Shown: positions 46,538 through 56,394 of the stretch, in pieces
Numbering within the stretch: position 1 is the stretch's first letter
Layout of the letters: each line of letters opens with the position of its first letter
The notes under the pieces: generated by a model
The model's input: only the letters and a program-made list of their open reading frames with translations
What the model was told of the DNA's origin: nothing
Databases searched by the model: none
Program-made: the position numbers and the translations under genes
From: an uncultured Clostridia bacterium
GTDB taxonomy: Bacteria > Bacillota > Clostridia > Oscillospirales > Ruminococcaceae
Length of the DNA stretch: 64,000 bases
Assembly: GCA_947630825.1 (NCBI GenBank)
Contig: CANRJA010000001.1
Location: 1 to 64,000, forward strand
Direction: 5' to 3'

Positions 46538-46783
46538 TTATTTTAATTTCTCAGTACAGCTTTTGCAAATCAGCTTGCCGTTAAGCTCGGTACAGTCATT
46601 ATAATCTACAGGCTCATCGCAAATAATGCATTTGTTTTGATATTTGCGAAGTATAATGGCGTCTTCATCTGTAAACACTTCAATAGGATCGCCTGTAGAT
46701 AAATTCAGCCTTTTTCTAAGCTCGATGGGTAAAGTTACCCTTCCTGCCAAATCAAAATGTCTGACAATTCCGATATCTTTCAT
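46538..46783 (-). CDS. AbrB-type transition-state regulator with zinc ribbon
   Basis: 81 residues. N-terminal swapped-hairpin DNA-binding domain (GIVRHFDLAGRVTLPIELRK, GDPIEVF) and a C-terminal CIICDEP..CKSC ribbon typical of clostridial members. Probably a dimeric global regulator. It stands alone between proS and a glycosyltransferase gene. Confidence 0.85.
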   Translation of the reverse strand: MKDIGIVRHFDLAGRVTLPIELRKRLNLSTGDPIEVFTDEDAIILRKYQNKCIICDEPVDYNDCTELNGKLICKSCTEKLK

Positions 46784-46895
46784 CTTTTATCACCCTCATT
46801 TTATATTTTATACTTTAATTTTAAACACCTTTACATAATCTGTCAAGGGGTTTGCGGGATTAAATAACATAAAATAAATATATTCTACAATATTT

Positions 46896-48344
46896 TTAAT
46901 AAGCCTTGCCCCAAAGAACCATATGCTTAGCGGGTTTCCCACAGCAAACGCACTTATCATCAATATTTTCCTGTTCAAACGGTATACATCTTGAACCTGC
47001 GCCCGTTTTCTCTTTGACCTCGTCCTCGCAGGCTTCATCTCCGCACCACATAGCCTTTATAAAGCCGTCGCCCTTTTCTTCTAACGCCTTTGAGATCTCT
47101 TCAATGCTTTTACAGCTATAGGTTTTGTCTTCACGGTTTTTAAGAGCTTTTTCATAAAGTCCGTCGTGAACATCTTTAAGTTTTTGAGAAACTGCTTTTT
47201 CAAGCTCGCCAAGAGGAACAAAGGTCTTTTCTCTGTTGTGTCTTGTTACCAAAACGCACTGATCCTTTTCAATATCCTTCGGACCTATTTCAAGTCTTAC
47301 CGGAACGCCTTTCATCTCATATTCTGAGAACTTCCAGCCTGGCGAGTTGTCGCTGTCATCAAGTTTAACTCTGATGCCTTTTGATTTAAGTATATTATAA
47401 AGCTCGTTTGCCTTATCCAAAACGCCGTCTTTATGCTGTGCAATAGGAATAATTACAACCTGTATCGGTGCAACGGCAGGTGGAAGGACAAGTCCGTTAT
47501 CGTCGCCGTGAGTCATAATTATAGCGCCTATCAGACGTGTTGTAACTCCCCAAGAGGTTTGATGAGGATTTACCCTTTTGTTCTCCTTGTCGGTATATTC
47601 AATTCCGAACGCTTTTGCAAAGCCATCGCCGAAATAGTGTGATGTTCCAGCTTGCAGGGCTTTTCCGTCGTGCATAAGAGCCTCTATAGCATAGGTTGAA
47701 ACTGCGCCTGCGAACTTATCGCTTTCGGTTTTCTTTCCCTTTACAACAGGCATAGCAAGAGATTCTTCACAGAACCTTGCGTAGCAGTTGAGCATTTGCT
47801 CAGTTTCTTCAATAGCTTCCTCCGCAGTTGCGTGAATGGTATGTCCCTCCTGCCAGAGAAATTCACGAGACCTTAAAAAGGGTCTGGTCGTTTTTTCCCA
47901 CCTTACAACAGATACCCACTGATTGTATAGCTTAGGCAAATCTCTGTATGAGTGAATAATATTAGCATAATGCTCGCAGAAAAGCGTTTCAGACGTCGGG
48001 CGGACGCACAGACGTTCTTCAAGTTTTTCGCTTCCTCCATGAGTTACCCAAGCTACCTCGGGAGCAAAACCCTCGACGTGATCCTTTTCTTTATTCAGCA
48101 GGCTTTCGGGAATAAACATAGGCATACACACGTTTTCATGTCCTGTCTCCTTGAACATTCCGTCTAGTATTCTCTGAATGTTTTCCCAGATAGCATAACC
48201 GTATGGGCGGATAACCATACAGCCCTTTACACTTGTATATTCAATAAGCTCTGCTTTTTTAACTATATCGGTATACCATTTTGCAAAATCAACATCCATA
48301 GATGTTATCTGCTCAACCATTTTGCCATTTTCATTTTTAGCCAT
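46896..48344 (-). CDS. proS: Prolyl-tRNA synthetase, archaeal/eukaryotic type
   Basis: 482 residues from the ATG at 48344 (AAGGAG upstream). This is the short ProS lacking the editing insertion; motif 2 [14 protein letters not shown] and motif 3 [10 protein letters not shown] are clear, and the C-terminal domain with [18 protein letters not shown] ends in the conserved Tyr. Charges tRNA-Pro. It starts 33 nt after the small membrane protein gene. Confidence 0.95.
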   Translation of the reverse strand: MAKNENGKMVEQITSMDVDFAKWYTDIVKKAELIEYTSVKGCMVIRPYGYAIWENIQRILDGMFKETGHENVCMPMFIPESLLNKEKDHVEGFAPEVAWVTHGGSEKLEERLCVRPTSETLFCEHYANIIHSYRDLPKLYNQWVSVVRWEKTTRPFLRSREFLWQEGHTIHATAEEAIEETEQMLNCYARFCEESLAMPVVKGKKTESDKFAGAVSTYAIEALMHDGKALQAGTSHYFGDGFAKAFGIEYTDKENKRVNPHQTSWGVTTRLIGAIIMTHGDDNGLVLPPAVAPIQVVIIPIAQHKDGVLDKANELYNILKSKGIRVKLDDSDNSPGWKFSEYEMKGVPVRLEIGPKDIEKDQCVLVTRHNREKTFVPLGELEKAVSQKLKDVHDGLYEKALKNREDKTYSCKSIEEISKALEEKGDGFIKAMWCGDEACEDEVKEKTGAGSRCIPFEQENIDDKCVCCGKPAKHMVLWGKAY

Positions 48345-48377
48345 ATCAATTCTCCTTATTATCATTACCTTATGATT

Positions 48378-48668
48378 TTATTTAGAAGTTTTATTTTTTC
48401 TGTTAAATCCATAAATATCTTGGTTATATATTTTATAATTCGGGTCAAAGCCGTCAATTTTTTCGCCTTTTCCGTAAGGGTCTTTTACAGTGTAGTCCTC
48501 AGGATTTACATACTCTCCTGCGTCAGACGGGTCGGGAGGATTTTTTCTTCTTTTATCAATAAGCGCTGCAAGCTTTGGCGTGATTACTGCAATTAAAAAA
48601 ACCAAAAGCAAAATAACTACTACGCCCAAAGCGTATTTTAAAAGTGTTATTGTCATTGTACTATTCAT
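48378..48668 (-). CDS. Small membrane protein of unknown function
   Basis: 96 residues with one N-terminal membrane helix (about 8-31) followed by a charged, Pro/Asp/Tyr-rich tail. No family recognised. Weak ribosome site. Probably co-transcribed with proS. Confidence 0.6.
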   Translation of the reverse strand: MNSTMTITLLKYALGVVVILLLVFLIAVITPKLAALIDKRRKNPPDPSDAGEYVNPEDYTVKDPYGKGEKIDGFDPNYKIYNQDIYGFNRKNKTSK

Positions 48669-48766
48669 TATAGCGGTAAGCCCTGTTGGAGCTATCTCCT
48701 TTTAGTATGTTGGTTTTAATTATACCAATAATATCAATTTTTTGCAAGTGCTAAAGTTTAACACAT

Positions 48767-48804
48767 ACAAAAAGATCCCGTTAGGAATTACCTCAACGGG
48801 ATAG
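48767..48804 (-). terminator. Terminator of the 48814 gene
   Basis: Arms ATCCCGTT (48775-48782) and AACGGGAT (48795-48802); on the minus strand CTTTTTG follows. Confidence 0.8.
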
Positions 48805-48813
48805 CCTTTAAAT

Positions 48814-49479
48814 TTATGCAGATTCGCTTGTTGATGATGCGTCCTCCGACTTTTGAACATTGAATATAAAAGGAATAGATTCGCTCTTTTTCAAAGACGT
48901 TTTTATTTCAAATGTGTATTCATTGGTCGTCCAGACTATATAGCACTTTCCGTCGATCTGATATGCTGTATAGTCCTGACCGTCTCCCGTCGAAAATTTA
49001 GAAACAACAATATCTTCGTTAGACGTATCATACTCCGGTTTGTAGCCGTCAATAGTTGATTGAGTAAATGCAATTTCGGTAGTTTTATTTTTATATGTTG
49101 AAACAGCTTTTGTTTCAGAAACATCTTGATTTACAAGCTCGTAACCGTCAGCAAGATCGGCAAGCACATATAAATCCATTATCTTTTCAGGTGCGTTGAC
49201 AACAGCACTTTCGGAGACTGATGAAGAAGTTTTAGTATTATCGCCGTTGTTTTTGAAAAACAAATTCTTTGCCAGAACAATCAAACAAAGGATAATGACT
49301 ATTGCGTAAATAATATACAAAATGATTTTAGAAAGATTGCTTTGTGATTTTTGATTTTCCGTTTCATTATCATAATCGCCTTCAAAATTTTCTTCATACA
49401 ATTCGCTGTTTTGTTCTTTTACCTGTTCAGTTAAATCGTTTTGCTCATTTTCAAAGGTTTCGTTATTTTCAAGTGACAT
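48814..49479 (-). CDS. Membrane-anchored extracytoplasmic protein of unknown function
   Basis: 221 residues: a very acidic Asn/Glu-rich cytoplasmic N-terminus (1-48), one membrane helix (about 50-74, IILYIIYAIVIILCLIVLA), a Ser/Thr linker and an external domain of about 125 residues somewhat like DUF4367 (LADLADGYEL.., a lipoprotein-like sensor domain). AAAGG ribosome site. Single-gene unit. Confidence 0.6.
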   Translation of the reverse strand: MSLENNETFENEQNDLTEQVKEQNSELYEENFEGDYDNETENQKSQSNLSKIILYIIYAIVIILCLIVLAKNLFFKNNGDNTKTSSSVSESAVVNAPEKIMDLYVLADLADGYELVNQDVSETKAVSTYKNKTTEIAFTQSTIDGYKPEYDTSNEDIVVSKFSTGDGQDYTAYQIDGKCYIVWTTNEYTFEIKTSLKKSESIPFIFNVQKSEDASSTSESA

Positions 49480-49584
49480 ATTATCACATACCTTTCTGCT
49501 ATAAAATACAACATATCAAACTTGTCTATAATTAGTATAACATTTTTATGTAATTATAGCAATACCTTTAAACAATTAATAAAA

Positions 49585-49620
49585 TGAAAACAGCCGTTCA
49601 TAGTGAACAGCTGTTTTCAA
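49585..49620 (-). terminator. Terminator of htrA
   Basis: Arms AAAACAGC (49587-49594) and GCTGTTTT (49610-49617) with inner GTTCA/TGAAC pairing. Confidence 0.75.
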
Positions 49621-49670
49621 GGAAGTAATGAAATATGAAAAAATATAAAATATCTCGTAATCGTAATTAA

Positions 49671-51215
49671 TTAAGATGCCTCACCCTGAGACTGATCATT
49701 TCCAAAGCTGCCGAAATTTCCGAATGCTCCGAACGGATTATAATATCCGTCGCCGTTACCGTAATAGCTGTAACCGTCTTGATTAGATTCGGTAGTATTC
49801 TGATTTTCATTGCTTTTAGCCGTTGAGGTATCCTCGTCAAGTGTAGCCTTAACATTCTTTTTGTTGCCTTGTCTGTAAAGAGTTATAGTTATTGTATCGC
49901 CGGCTTTGTATTCGGCTTTTATTTTGTTAAACTCAGAAATAGACATTATAGTCGTATCGTTGATACCTATAACCACGTCTCCGACTTGAATTCCTGCCTT
50001 GTCAGCGGCTGAACCCTCTTCAACATTTCTTACTATAAAGCCCTGAGGTACGCCGTAATACTGCGACCAAAGCTCGGTAATTGTTTGTCCGCTTAAACCT
50101 AAAACAGGACGCCCTTTAACATATCCGTATTTTATAAGGTCATCAATGATAGGCTTTGCATTGTCAATAGGAATTGCAAAGCCTAAGCCTTCGCCGTAAG
50201 CTGAGCTTACCTTTGCAGAAGTAATACCGATAACCTGACCGTAAGCGTTGACAAGCGCTCCGCCTGAGTTACCGCTGTTTATAGAAGCGTCAGTCTGAAT
50301 AAGATTCATCTCCTGGTCTTCTATTGTCAGAGTTCTGTCGAGAGCCGATATAATTCCCGATGTAACAGAGCCTGCAAGCTCAAATCCGAGAGGGTTTCCG
50401 ATAGCTATTGCGATTTCTCCTACCTGTAGTTCGGAGGATTTGCCGAACTCAGCAGGGGTTAAGCCTTTCTTGTCTATTTTAATTACCGCAAGGTCGGTCT
50501 GAGAATCAATGCCTATCAGTTCTGCTTTCATAGAGGTTTTATCCTTATCGGTAAATACAACAGAAAGATTGCTTGCTCCGCTTACCACATGGGCGTTTGT
50601 TATGATGTATCCGTCCTCTTTCATTACAATTCCCGTTCCAGTTGCTGTTTGAGACGAGCTTGAAGCCGAAATGCCTACAACAGAACCAGATACCTTTTTT
50701 ACTATTTCAGGTATTGACAGCGCGTCGGATGGTGTTGCAAGCTGTGTTAATGTAGGCAGGTTTTCCGTATCTCTGTTTGACGCATTGGCTGTTGAACCTC
50801 CGCCTGAAGATTTACCGCCGTTTCCGTTGTTTTGGTCAGAAACTGAAATGCTTATTCCCTTGCCAGAAATCATTGAATATCCCACAACAGATGTTAATCC
50901 TATTGCAAGTACGCAAATTACGGCTACCATACCTGTAAGAAACTTTTTACTTTTCTTTTTGTTTTTACCAGGATAATATGAAACCTCGTTTACGCTTGCA
51001 TAGCTCGGATTATCGTTATATGAATACTCATGAGAATATTGGCTCTGAGTATATTTTTCATCTGGAATGTCGGTTACTTCAGAAGAAGCTGCACTTTCAG
51101 CCGGATTGTTTTCTTCAATCGTCTGCGGCTGAACATCATTTTGCGCAGGATCAATGGAATCAATACTTGTTACTTTATCCAACTGTTCATTATTGGCGTT
51201 TTTATTCTCTTCCAT
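49671..51215 (-). CDS. htrA: HtrA/DegP-like membrane-bound serine protease
   Basis: 514 residues: an acidic cytoplasmic N-terminus of about 85 residues, a membrane helix (about 92-114), a Gly/Ser linker, a trypsin-like domain with His209 (TNAHVV), Asp241 (TDLAV) and Ser317 (GNSGGA), and one PDZ domain (about 365-460). The tail is Asn/Gly/Tyr-rich. Acts outside the membrane on misfolded or surface proteins. AGGAGG precedes the ATG. Confidence 0.95.
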   Translation of the reverse strand: MEENKNANNEQLDKVTSIDSIDPAQNDVQPQTIEENNPAESAASSEVTDIPDEKYTQSQYSHEYSYNDNPSYASVNEVSYYPGKNKKKSKKFLTGMVAVICVLAIGLTSVVGYSMISGKGISISVSDQNNGNGGKSSGGGSTANASNRDTENLPTLTQLATPSDALSIPEIVKKVSGSVVGISASSSSQTATGTGIVMKEDGYIITNAHVVSGASNLSVVFTDKDKTSMKAELIGIDSQTDLAVIKIDKKGLTPAEFGKSSELQVGEIAIAIGNPLGFELAGSVTSGIISALDRTLTIEDQEMNLIQTDASINSGNSGGALVNAYGQVIGITSAKVSSAYGEGLGFAIPIDNAKPIIDDLIKYGYVKGRPVLGLSGQTITELWSQYYGVPQGFIVRNVEEGSAADKAGIQVGDVVIGINDTTIMSISEFNKIKAEYKAGDTITITLYRQGNKKNVKATLDEDTSTAKSNENQNTTESNQDGYSYYGNGDGYYNPFGAFGNFGSFGNDQSQGEAS

Positions 51216-51326
51216 TTATTAGGACCTCCTAAATACATAATTGATTTTTATTACTTGAATATCTTAATTCTTATTATAAAGTCATTTGTGATAAACATAT
51301 GATAAAATTTAGAATTTTTGTGACGC

Positions 51327-51355
51327 TTGAAAGTTAATTATATTTAAGTTATACT
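51327..51355 (+). promoter_or_regulatory. Promoter of the radical SAM gene
   Basis: TTGAAA (51327-51332), 17 nt, TATACT (51350-51355). Confidence 0.7.
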
Positions 51356-51406
51356 ATAATATAAGTATTAACAATACAATTAAGATAGATGGGAGAAAAT
51401 AAAATT

Positions 51407-52009
51407 ATGATGACCATAACCTATGTTTTAGAAAACAAGCTATATTTGAACATTACAAATAAATGTCCCTGTGCCTGTGAGTTCTGCATTAGAAGAAACG
51501 GTGAAGGAGCATACGGCTCGGACAGTCTGTGGCTGGAGCATCAGCCTACGGCTGAGGAAGTTATTGACGCACTGAAAAAAGAAAATTTAGACAGCTATGA
51601 TGAAATTATATTCTGTGGATTCGGAGAACCGACCTGCGAGTTGAACATTCTGATAAAAGCTGCAAAATACATCAGAAGAGTTACAAAAACTCCAATAAGA
51701 ATAAATACAAACGGACTTTCCGATTTGATCAATGAATCAAGCACCTGTAAGCTTATGACGGGGCTTTTCGATACCGTATCAATAAGCCTTAATGCGTCAG
51801 ATAAGGAAAAATACAATAAAATTACTCAGCCAAAGTGGAAGGACAAAGCCTTTGACGCTATGATAAATTTTGCAGTTGAAGCGAATGAGATTTTCCCGAG
51901 AGTAATTTTGTCGGTAGTTGACGTTATCTCAGATGAGGAGATTGAAAAATGCAGAGAGCTTTGCAAAAAGCTTGGCATTGAATTGAGAGTGAGAAATTAT
52001 TCGGCTTAG
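51407..52009 (+). CDS. Radical SAM protein, TatD-linked family
   Basis: About 200 residues. The 4Fe-4S motif is CPCACEFC (CxxxCxxC spacing), followed by FCGFGEPT and INTNG strands of a partial TIM barrel. Size and layout fit the small radical SAM family often encoded beside tatD; here tatD is 49 kb away. No C-terminal accessory domain. The start at 51407 (or 51410) is chosen because GGGAG lies upstream, inside a longer reading from 51389. Substrate unknown. Confidence 0.85.
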   Translation: MMTITYVLENKLYLNITNKCPCACEFCIRRNGEGAYGSDSLWLEHQPTAEEVIDALKKENLDSYDEIIFCGFGEPTCELNILIKAAKYIRRVTKTPIRINTNGLSDLINESSTCKLMTGLFDTVSISLNASDKEKYNKITQPKWKDKAFDAMINFAVEANEIFPRVILSVVDVISDEEIEKCRELCKKLGIELRVRNYSA

Positions 52010-52042
52010 ATAATACATTATTATAAGTATAAAAATAATTTA

Positions 52043-52081
52043 AACAGGGCATAAAGTTTTCCTTTACGCCCTGTGTTTTTA
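52043..52081. terminator. Terminator between the radical SAM and GH74 genes
   Basis: ACAGGGCATAAAG (52044-52056) pairs with CTTTACGCCCTGT (52062-52074), then T5. It lies at the convergent ends of both genes. Confidence 0.85.
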
Positions 52082-54358
52082 TTTTGCCGGATTTCCCATA
52101 ATAATTCCCCGTCCGTTTGTTGAAATATACACGCGACCGAAGGTTTTCGGGTCTCCCGAAATCTTATCATTTACATTTCCCCATCTCTGGGTATCGTCGT
52201 TGATACGTTTCCATGTCTTGCCCTCGTCAGTTGAGCGGTATACGCCTTCGCCCTCGTTGTTACATTCTCCGATAATGTATATTGCCACAGGGTCGCCGTC
52301 TTTCTCGCCCTTGCCCAGACCGATACATTCAGCGCTTTGCATATCTTTATACGGAGCGACCATCTCGCAGCCGTCCTCGCCTGCGTTCTCTATGTGGAAT
52401 ACAAGACCTGCGGCTATCCAGAGGTCTCCCTCTTTTTCGGGATTGGCAACGATATCCATATTGGATATCAAAATGTTTAAAAACTCTTTAAAGGTTTTTC
52501 CCTTGTTGGTTGAAACATAAAGGGTTCCTCCGCTTTCTGCGAAAATTTTATTAGGGTTCACCTGGTCGGGAATTAAATCAGCATTTGCGGGAAGTCCCTT
52601 GCACTTTTTCCACGTCTTTCCCCAGTCGGCGGTATAGTATGTGTTTACACTGACCGTTCCCGGAACCCAGTACAGAACTTTTCCGTCGGCAGAAAGATAT
52701 GCCGTTCCGCCCTCGTGAATAAGCGTTTCATCAGGCATTGTTTTTACAAACTGCCAGGTCTTTGTGCCGTCTGTAGAATAGCAGATAGAATTTTCAAATG
52801 TGCCGTCTTTTGTTGTTCTTACTACTATGTCAGGGTTATTAGCCGCAACCGCCAGAGATTCCGCCTTGAAGCTCTGAACGCCCCAGTGTTCTTTAGGAGC
52901 GGCGTTTACATCATCGTGTCTAAAGCCGTAAAGATCACCTAATATTGAGTATAATTCAGGTGTGTTTTCTCCGCAGTCTTTTGGAGAATAGAAATCAAAA
53001 ATAGCCGTTTGTTCTATTCCCATAGCACGAACTGCTATATTAACCTTTTCCTGACCGATTTTTGTTGCGTTGTCTATTCCGAATATCGTTGCGCCTGTTC
53101 CGTAAAGAATTTCATCAGGGTCAAACGGATTTATTGCAACGCCCGAGGTCCACCAGCCCAGCTTTAACTGCCCCTGCCAGTCCAGCCAAGGTGACTCGGA
53201 AATATCGAGGTTGTAGTCCTTTTCCTCAGTTTCGATATTCCAAAAGCCCTTCCATGTGTCGCCTCCGTCAAAGCTGACGCAGACATTGTCCTCAGAGCCC
53301 CAGTGGCATATCGTTGTGACGGCGATCATATCGCCTTTATATTTATCGTTATTGCATATTGAAAGACCGCACCAACCGTTGCCCTTTACGTTTGGCGTTA
53401 TATCAGTCCACTTTTTATCCTTTATATTATATCTGCATACAAGCCCGAACGGAGGATTTTTTTCCTGAGTCATCATACTTGAATATGTAACATAAAGATT
53501 TCCGTTGTTTGATACCCTGCCTTGCTGAGGGAAATATTTGAATGTTCCACTATCGGAGAACTCGTTAGCAACGGGTTCCCACGTCTTGCCTGCGTCGTCT
53601 GTTCGGTAAACCTTTTCAGATTCCTGCTCAGCAACTCCGCAGAAGAAGGTTTTTGTTGCTTCTCCTTTTTTAGAGCTAGACTTATCCATAGCGACCCATA
53701 TGATACCATATGTGTAGCCGCCCTCGCTGAAGGTTCCCTTAGTCGGGAACGATTCAACATTACTCCATGTCTGACCGTAGTCTCTTGACACAAGCAGCCC
53801 CTTAGAGTGAGAGCCGTAATAGATAATACTATTGTCATTGGGGTCTATGCAGAGGCGCTCTCCGGTGTTTCTGCCCCAATCGTTGCCGCCCATTGTCATA
53901 TTCCCCATATCAACCTTAGTCCAGTTCTTGCCGTAGTCGTATGAGTACATTATACAGCCGTTTCCTGAGTATGATGTTCCGCAGGACATATACACACGGT
54001 TCGGCTCGACAGGGTCAGTAGCTATACTTTCAATGCAGTTGTATCCCCAGTCCTCTCCGCCGAAGCTGTCGGTAATACATTCCCACTCGTTTTTATCCTT
54101 ATCGAATTTATACGCGCCGCCCATATCTGTTTTAACATAGATAAGGTTTTCCTCTGTCTCGTTATAGACTATTCCCGGAACATATCCGCCGCCGACAATT
54201 TTAACATTGCTCCACTCATAGCCAGTATCGGTTGGCTGACTGTTGTAGTATTTTGCCGGGTCTGCTTTACCTTTTTCGTCTTTATCTGCACAGCCTCCGA
54301 GGGCAGAAGCAGACAGACAAACACCTGTTAATAATGCGATTATCTTAGAAATTTTCAT
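52079..54358 (-). CDS. GH74-type xyloglucanase lipoprotein
   Basis: 759 residues. Lipoprotein signal with lipobox LGGC (Cys23). The mature part opens with NVKIVGGGYVPGIVYNETEENLIYVKTDMGG, the typical GH74 start, and has many Asp-box/BNR turns (YSYDYGKNW, VSRDYGQTW, RTDDAGKTW) of a two-propeller fold. GH74 enzymes cut xyloglucan backbones. Anchored outside the cell; no dockerin or carbohydrate-binding module is visible. AGGAGG before the ATG. Confidence 0.9.
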   Translation of the reverse strand: MKISKIIALLTGVCLSASALGGCADKDEKGKADPAKYYNSQPTDTGYEWSNVKIVGGGYVPGIVYNETEENLIYVKTDMGGAYKFDKDKNEWECITDSFGGEDWGYNCIESIATDPVEPNRVYMSCGTSYSGNGCIMYSYDYGKNWTKVDMGNMTMGGNDWGRNTGERLCIDPNDNSIIYYGSHSKGLLVSRDYGQTWSNVESFPTKGTFSEGGYTYGIIWVAMDKSSSKKGEATKTFFCGVAEQESEKVYRTDDAGKTWEPVANEFSDSGTFKYFPQQGRVSNNGNLYVTYSSMMTQEKNPPFGLVCRYNIKDKKWTDITPNVKGNGWCGLSICNNDKYKGDMIAVTTICHWGSEDNVCVSFDGGDTWKGFWNIETEEKDYNLDISESPWLDWQGQLKLGWWTSGVAINPFDPDEILYGTGATIFGIDNATKIGQEKVNIAVRAMGIEQTAIFDFYSPKDCGENTPELYSILGDLYGFRHDDVNAAPKEHWGVQSFKAESLAVAANNPDIVVRTTKDGTFENSICYSTDGTKTWQFVKTMPDETLIHEGGTAYLSADGKVLYWVPGTVSVNTYYTADWGKTWKKCKGLPANADLIPDQVNPNKIFAESGGTLYVSTNKGKTFKEFLNILISNMDIVANPEKEGDLWIAAGLVFHIENAGEDGCEMVAPYKDMQSAECIGLGKGEKDGDPVAIYIIGECNNEGEGVYRSTDEGKTWKRINDDTQRWGNVNDKISGDPKTFGRVYISTNGRGIIMGNPAK

Positions 54359-54563
54359 AACTCCTCCTTTTAATAATTAAAAAAATAAGATTTGAAATAA
54401 AAATATTAATGGAAACTTCTTTGAGGTTATTATAACAAAACAAAAATAAAATTACAATGATTTTCCTATTGTAATAAGTAACAAGGTATAAGCAACTTTT
54501 TTGTTGAATATATATAGTAACAGACTGATTTTATAAAGTTTTATAAAAAGAGGGGCGTTAATT

Positions 54564-54851
54564 ATGAATGATTTAAACTCGCAGGGGATAAGAAAAAACC
54601 ACAATGCTATTTTAGAAAACAGAAAAAGACTTCTTTTGTCGGGGGTTACAGACGTTGACAGCTTTAATGAAAATCAGATGCTTCTTTTTACCGAACTGGG
54701 AGAGCTTCTGATAAGAGGAAAAAATCTTCACATCAACGAAATGAATGTAGAAACAGGTGATTTTTCTGTCGAGGGGGATATCTGGGCGCTGATTTACGGA
54801 GATAAGGATAAAAATAAAAAACTTAATTTTATAAAAAAGATTTTTAAATAA
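54564..54851 (+). CDS. yabP: Sporulation protein YabP
   Basis: 95 residues of the YabP/YqfC family (NRKRLLLSGVTDVDSFNENQ, then LLIRGKNLHINEMNVETGDFSVEGDI). Needed for spore development in relatives. First of the yabP-yabQ-divIC-yabR series, the order known from Bacillus. Confidence 0.9.
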   Translation: MNDLNSQGIRKNHNAILENRKRLLLSGVTDVDSFNENQMLLFTELGELLIRGKNLHINEMNVETGDFSVEGDIWALIYGDKDKNKKLNFIKKIFK

Positions 54852-54884
54852 GAAATTTAATTTATATAATAAGGATGGTGCAGT

Positions 54885-55367
54885 GTGCCTGATTATATTT
54901 TCGGACTTCAATATGAAACTAAGCTTTTTATGTTATCCTTTTTAGTGGGACTGGTATTCGGCGCTGTTTATGATGTGCTGAGAATTGTCAGGATTGTTAA
55001 AAAGCATCATAAGACCGTGGTTTTTATTGAGGATTTTGCCTTTATAGTTTTTTGCGCGTTTTGGTACTTTTTATTTTCAACCGATCTGGCAAGAGGTCAG
55101 ATACGCTTGTTCGTTCTGATAGGTATGTTTATCGGGTTCGCTGTGTATCTTCTTACTGTGGGAAGTATTACTACAAGATTTGCGTCTGCTATAAGAATGG
55201 TTTATGAAAAAATCGAGTCATGGATAAAACGTAAAATTTTTACTCCAATTTACACAAATATCAAGAAGAAAATTGTGCAAAATTACATATCTTTTAAAAA
55301 AAGAATAAAAAGTCGCAAAAAAAACTTGAAAGTTGGGGAAAATGTAGTGTATAATGAAAATAAATAA
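54885..55367 (+). CDS. yabQ: Spore cortex protein YabQ
   Basis: 160 residues starting with GTG after a weak AAGGATGG site. Four hydrophobic segments in the first 100 residues (LFMLSFLVGLVFGAVYDVLRI is typical of YabQ), then a long basic helical tail. In Bacillus YabQ is a membrane protein needed for cortex formation. 33 nt after yabP. Confidence 0.88.
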   Translation: MPDYIFGLQYETKLFMLSFLVGLVFGAVYDVLRIVRIVKKHHKTVVFIEDFAFIVFCAFWYFLFSTDLARGQIRLFVLIGMFIGFAVYLLTVGSITTRFASAIRMVYEKIESWIKRKIFTPIYTNIKKKIVQNYISFKKRIKSRKKNLKVGENVVYNENK

Positions 55368-55393
55368 TCAACCTTGCAAAGGGAGGTATAACA

Positions 55394-55723
55394 ATGGCGG
55401 GAAGTAATGAAACATTAAATGCGCTGCTTTCAAGCCAAAAGAAGAAAAAGTCGCTTTCATCTAAATTTGCAACGATTGCAGTTTTGGTTTTTTTGGTTTA
55501 TGCTTTATACCTTGTTATATCTCAGCAGGCAGAATTAAATAAACAGCAAAAAGAACTTGCAAACATTAAATCGCAGATAACCGCCGCTAAGCAGGAAAAT
55601 GACGAATATACCCGTCTGCTAAGCGGCGAGGACGAAAATGAGTATATGAGAAAAATAGCTATTGAAAGATACGGCTATGCGTATCCGAATGAACGCCGTT
55701 TTTATGTTGCAAATTTAGGCTAA
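55394..55723 (+). CDS. divIC: Septum formation initiator (DivIC/FtsB family)
   Basis: 109 residues: cytoplasmic N-terminus, one membrane helix (about 26-45), a coiled coil (QQAELNKQQKELANIKSQI..) and the ending YMRKIAIERYGYAYPNER common in the family. Part of the divisome with FtsL/DivIB. GGGAGG ribosome site. Confidence 0.9.
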   Translation: MAGSNETLNALLSSQKKKKSLSSKFATIAVLVFLVYALYLVISQQAELNKQQKELANIKSQITAAKQENDEYTRLLSGEDENEYMRKIAIERYGYAYPNERRFYVANLG

Positions 55724-55750
55724 TACGTTTTAGAGAGGATTTAAAAATTT

Positions 55751-56254
55751 ATGGCGGTCGAGATTGATAAGATTTTTGAAGGCAAGGTTTCGGGAATTAC
55801 AAAGTTCGGAGCATTTGTTGAGCTTGATGATGGCACTAATGGATTGGTACATATCTCTGAGATTTCAGATTTATTTGTAAACGACATTAACGACATTCTC
55901 AAGGTCGGCGATAAGGTCAAGGTAAAGGTTATAAAAATAAATGACGAAGGGAAAATCAGCTTGTCTATTAAGCAGGCTGATGCTAAAGCTAAAACCAAAG
56001 GCTTTAATAAATCGTCTGAGGACAAGACGCGCAAGGATGTGCGTTCGGGAGGAAATCAGTCTAAGCAAAGGCAGTCTGCGCCTAAGCTGGATATAAGCGA
56101 GGACGTAGTATACAGCGACGGCTTTGTTCAAAAGACGAGCGGAGACGCAATTTTTGAGGATATGCTGAGCAAATTCAAAGCGTCAAGCGAGGAGAAGATG
56201 TCTGTTCTTAAAAAGGCAGGCGATAACCGCAGAAGCAGGTCGAGAAGAAAATAG
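55751..56254 (+). CDS. yabR: S1 domain RNA-binding protein (YabR-like)
   Basis: 167 residues. N-terminal S1 domain (about 1-75: FEGKVSGITKFGAFVELDDG, GLVHISEIS, DKVKVKVIKIN), then a Lys/Arg/Ser-rich linker and a basic tail RRSRSRRK. Binds RNA, perhaps ribosomal. Its place after divIC matches Bacillus yabR. Confidence 0.9.
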   Translation: MAVEIDKIFEGKVSGITKFGAFVELDDGTNGLVHISEISDLFVNDINDILKVGDKVKVKVIKINDEGKISLSIKQADAKAKTKGFNKSSEDKTRKDVRSGGNQSKQRQSAPKLDISEDVVYSDGFVQKTSGDAIFEDMLSKFKASSEEKMSVLKKAGDNRRSRSRRK

Positions 56255-56394
56255 TATAGTGTTGCCTGTTCGTTAATTGATGTTAGGCGCAAACGGATAA
56301 GATTTACCAAACAGGATAAATTATTTATATTAATACCATTTTGTTGTTCCAATGTGTTTTGTAAAAGTATAGAATTTAAAACGGAGGGATTATT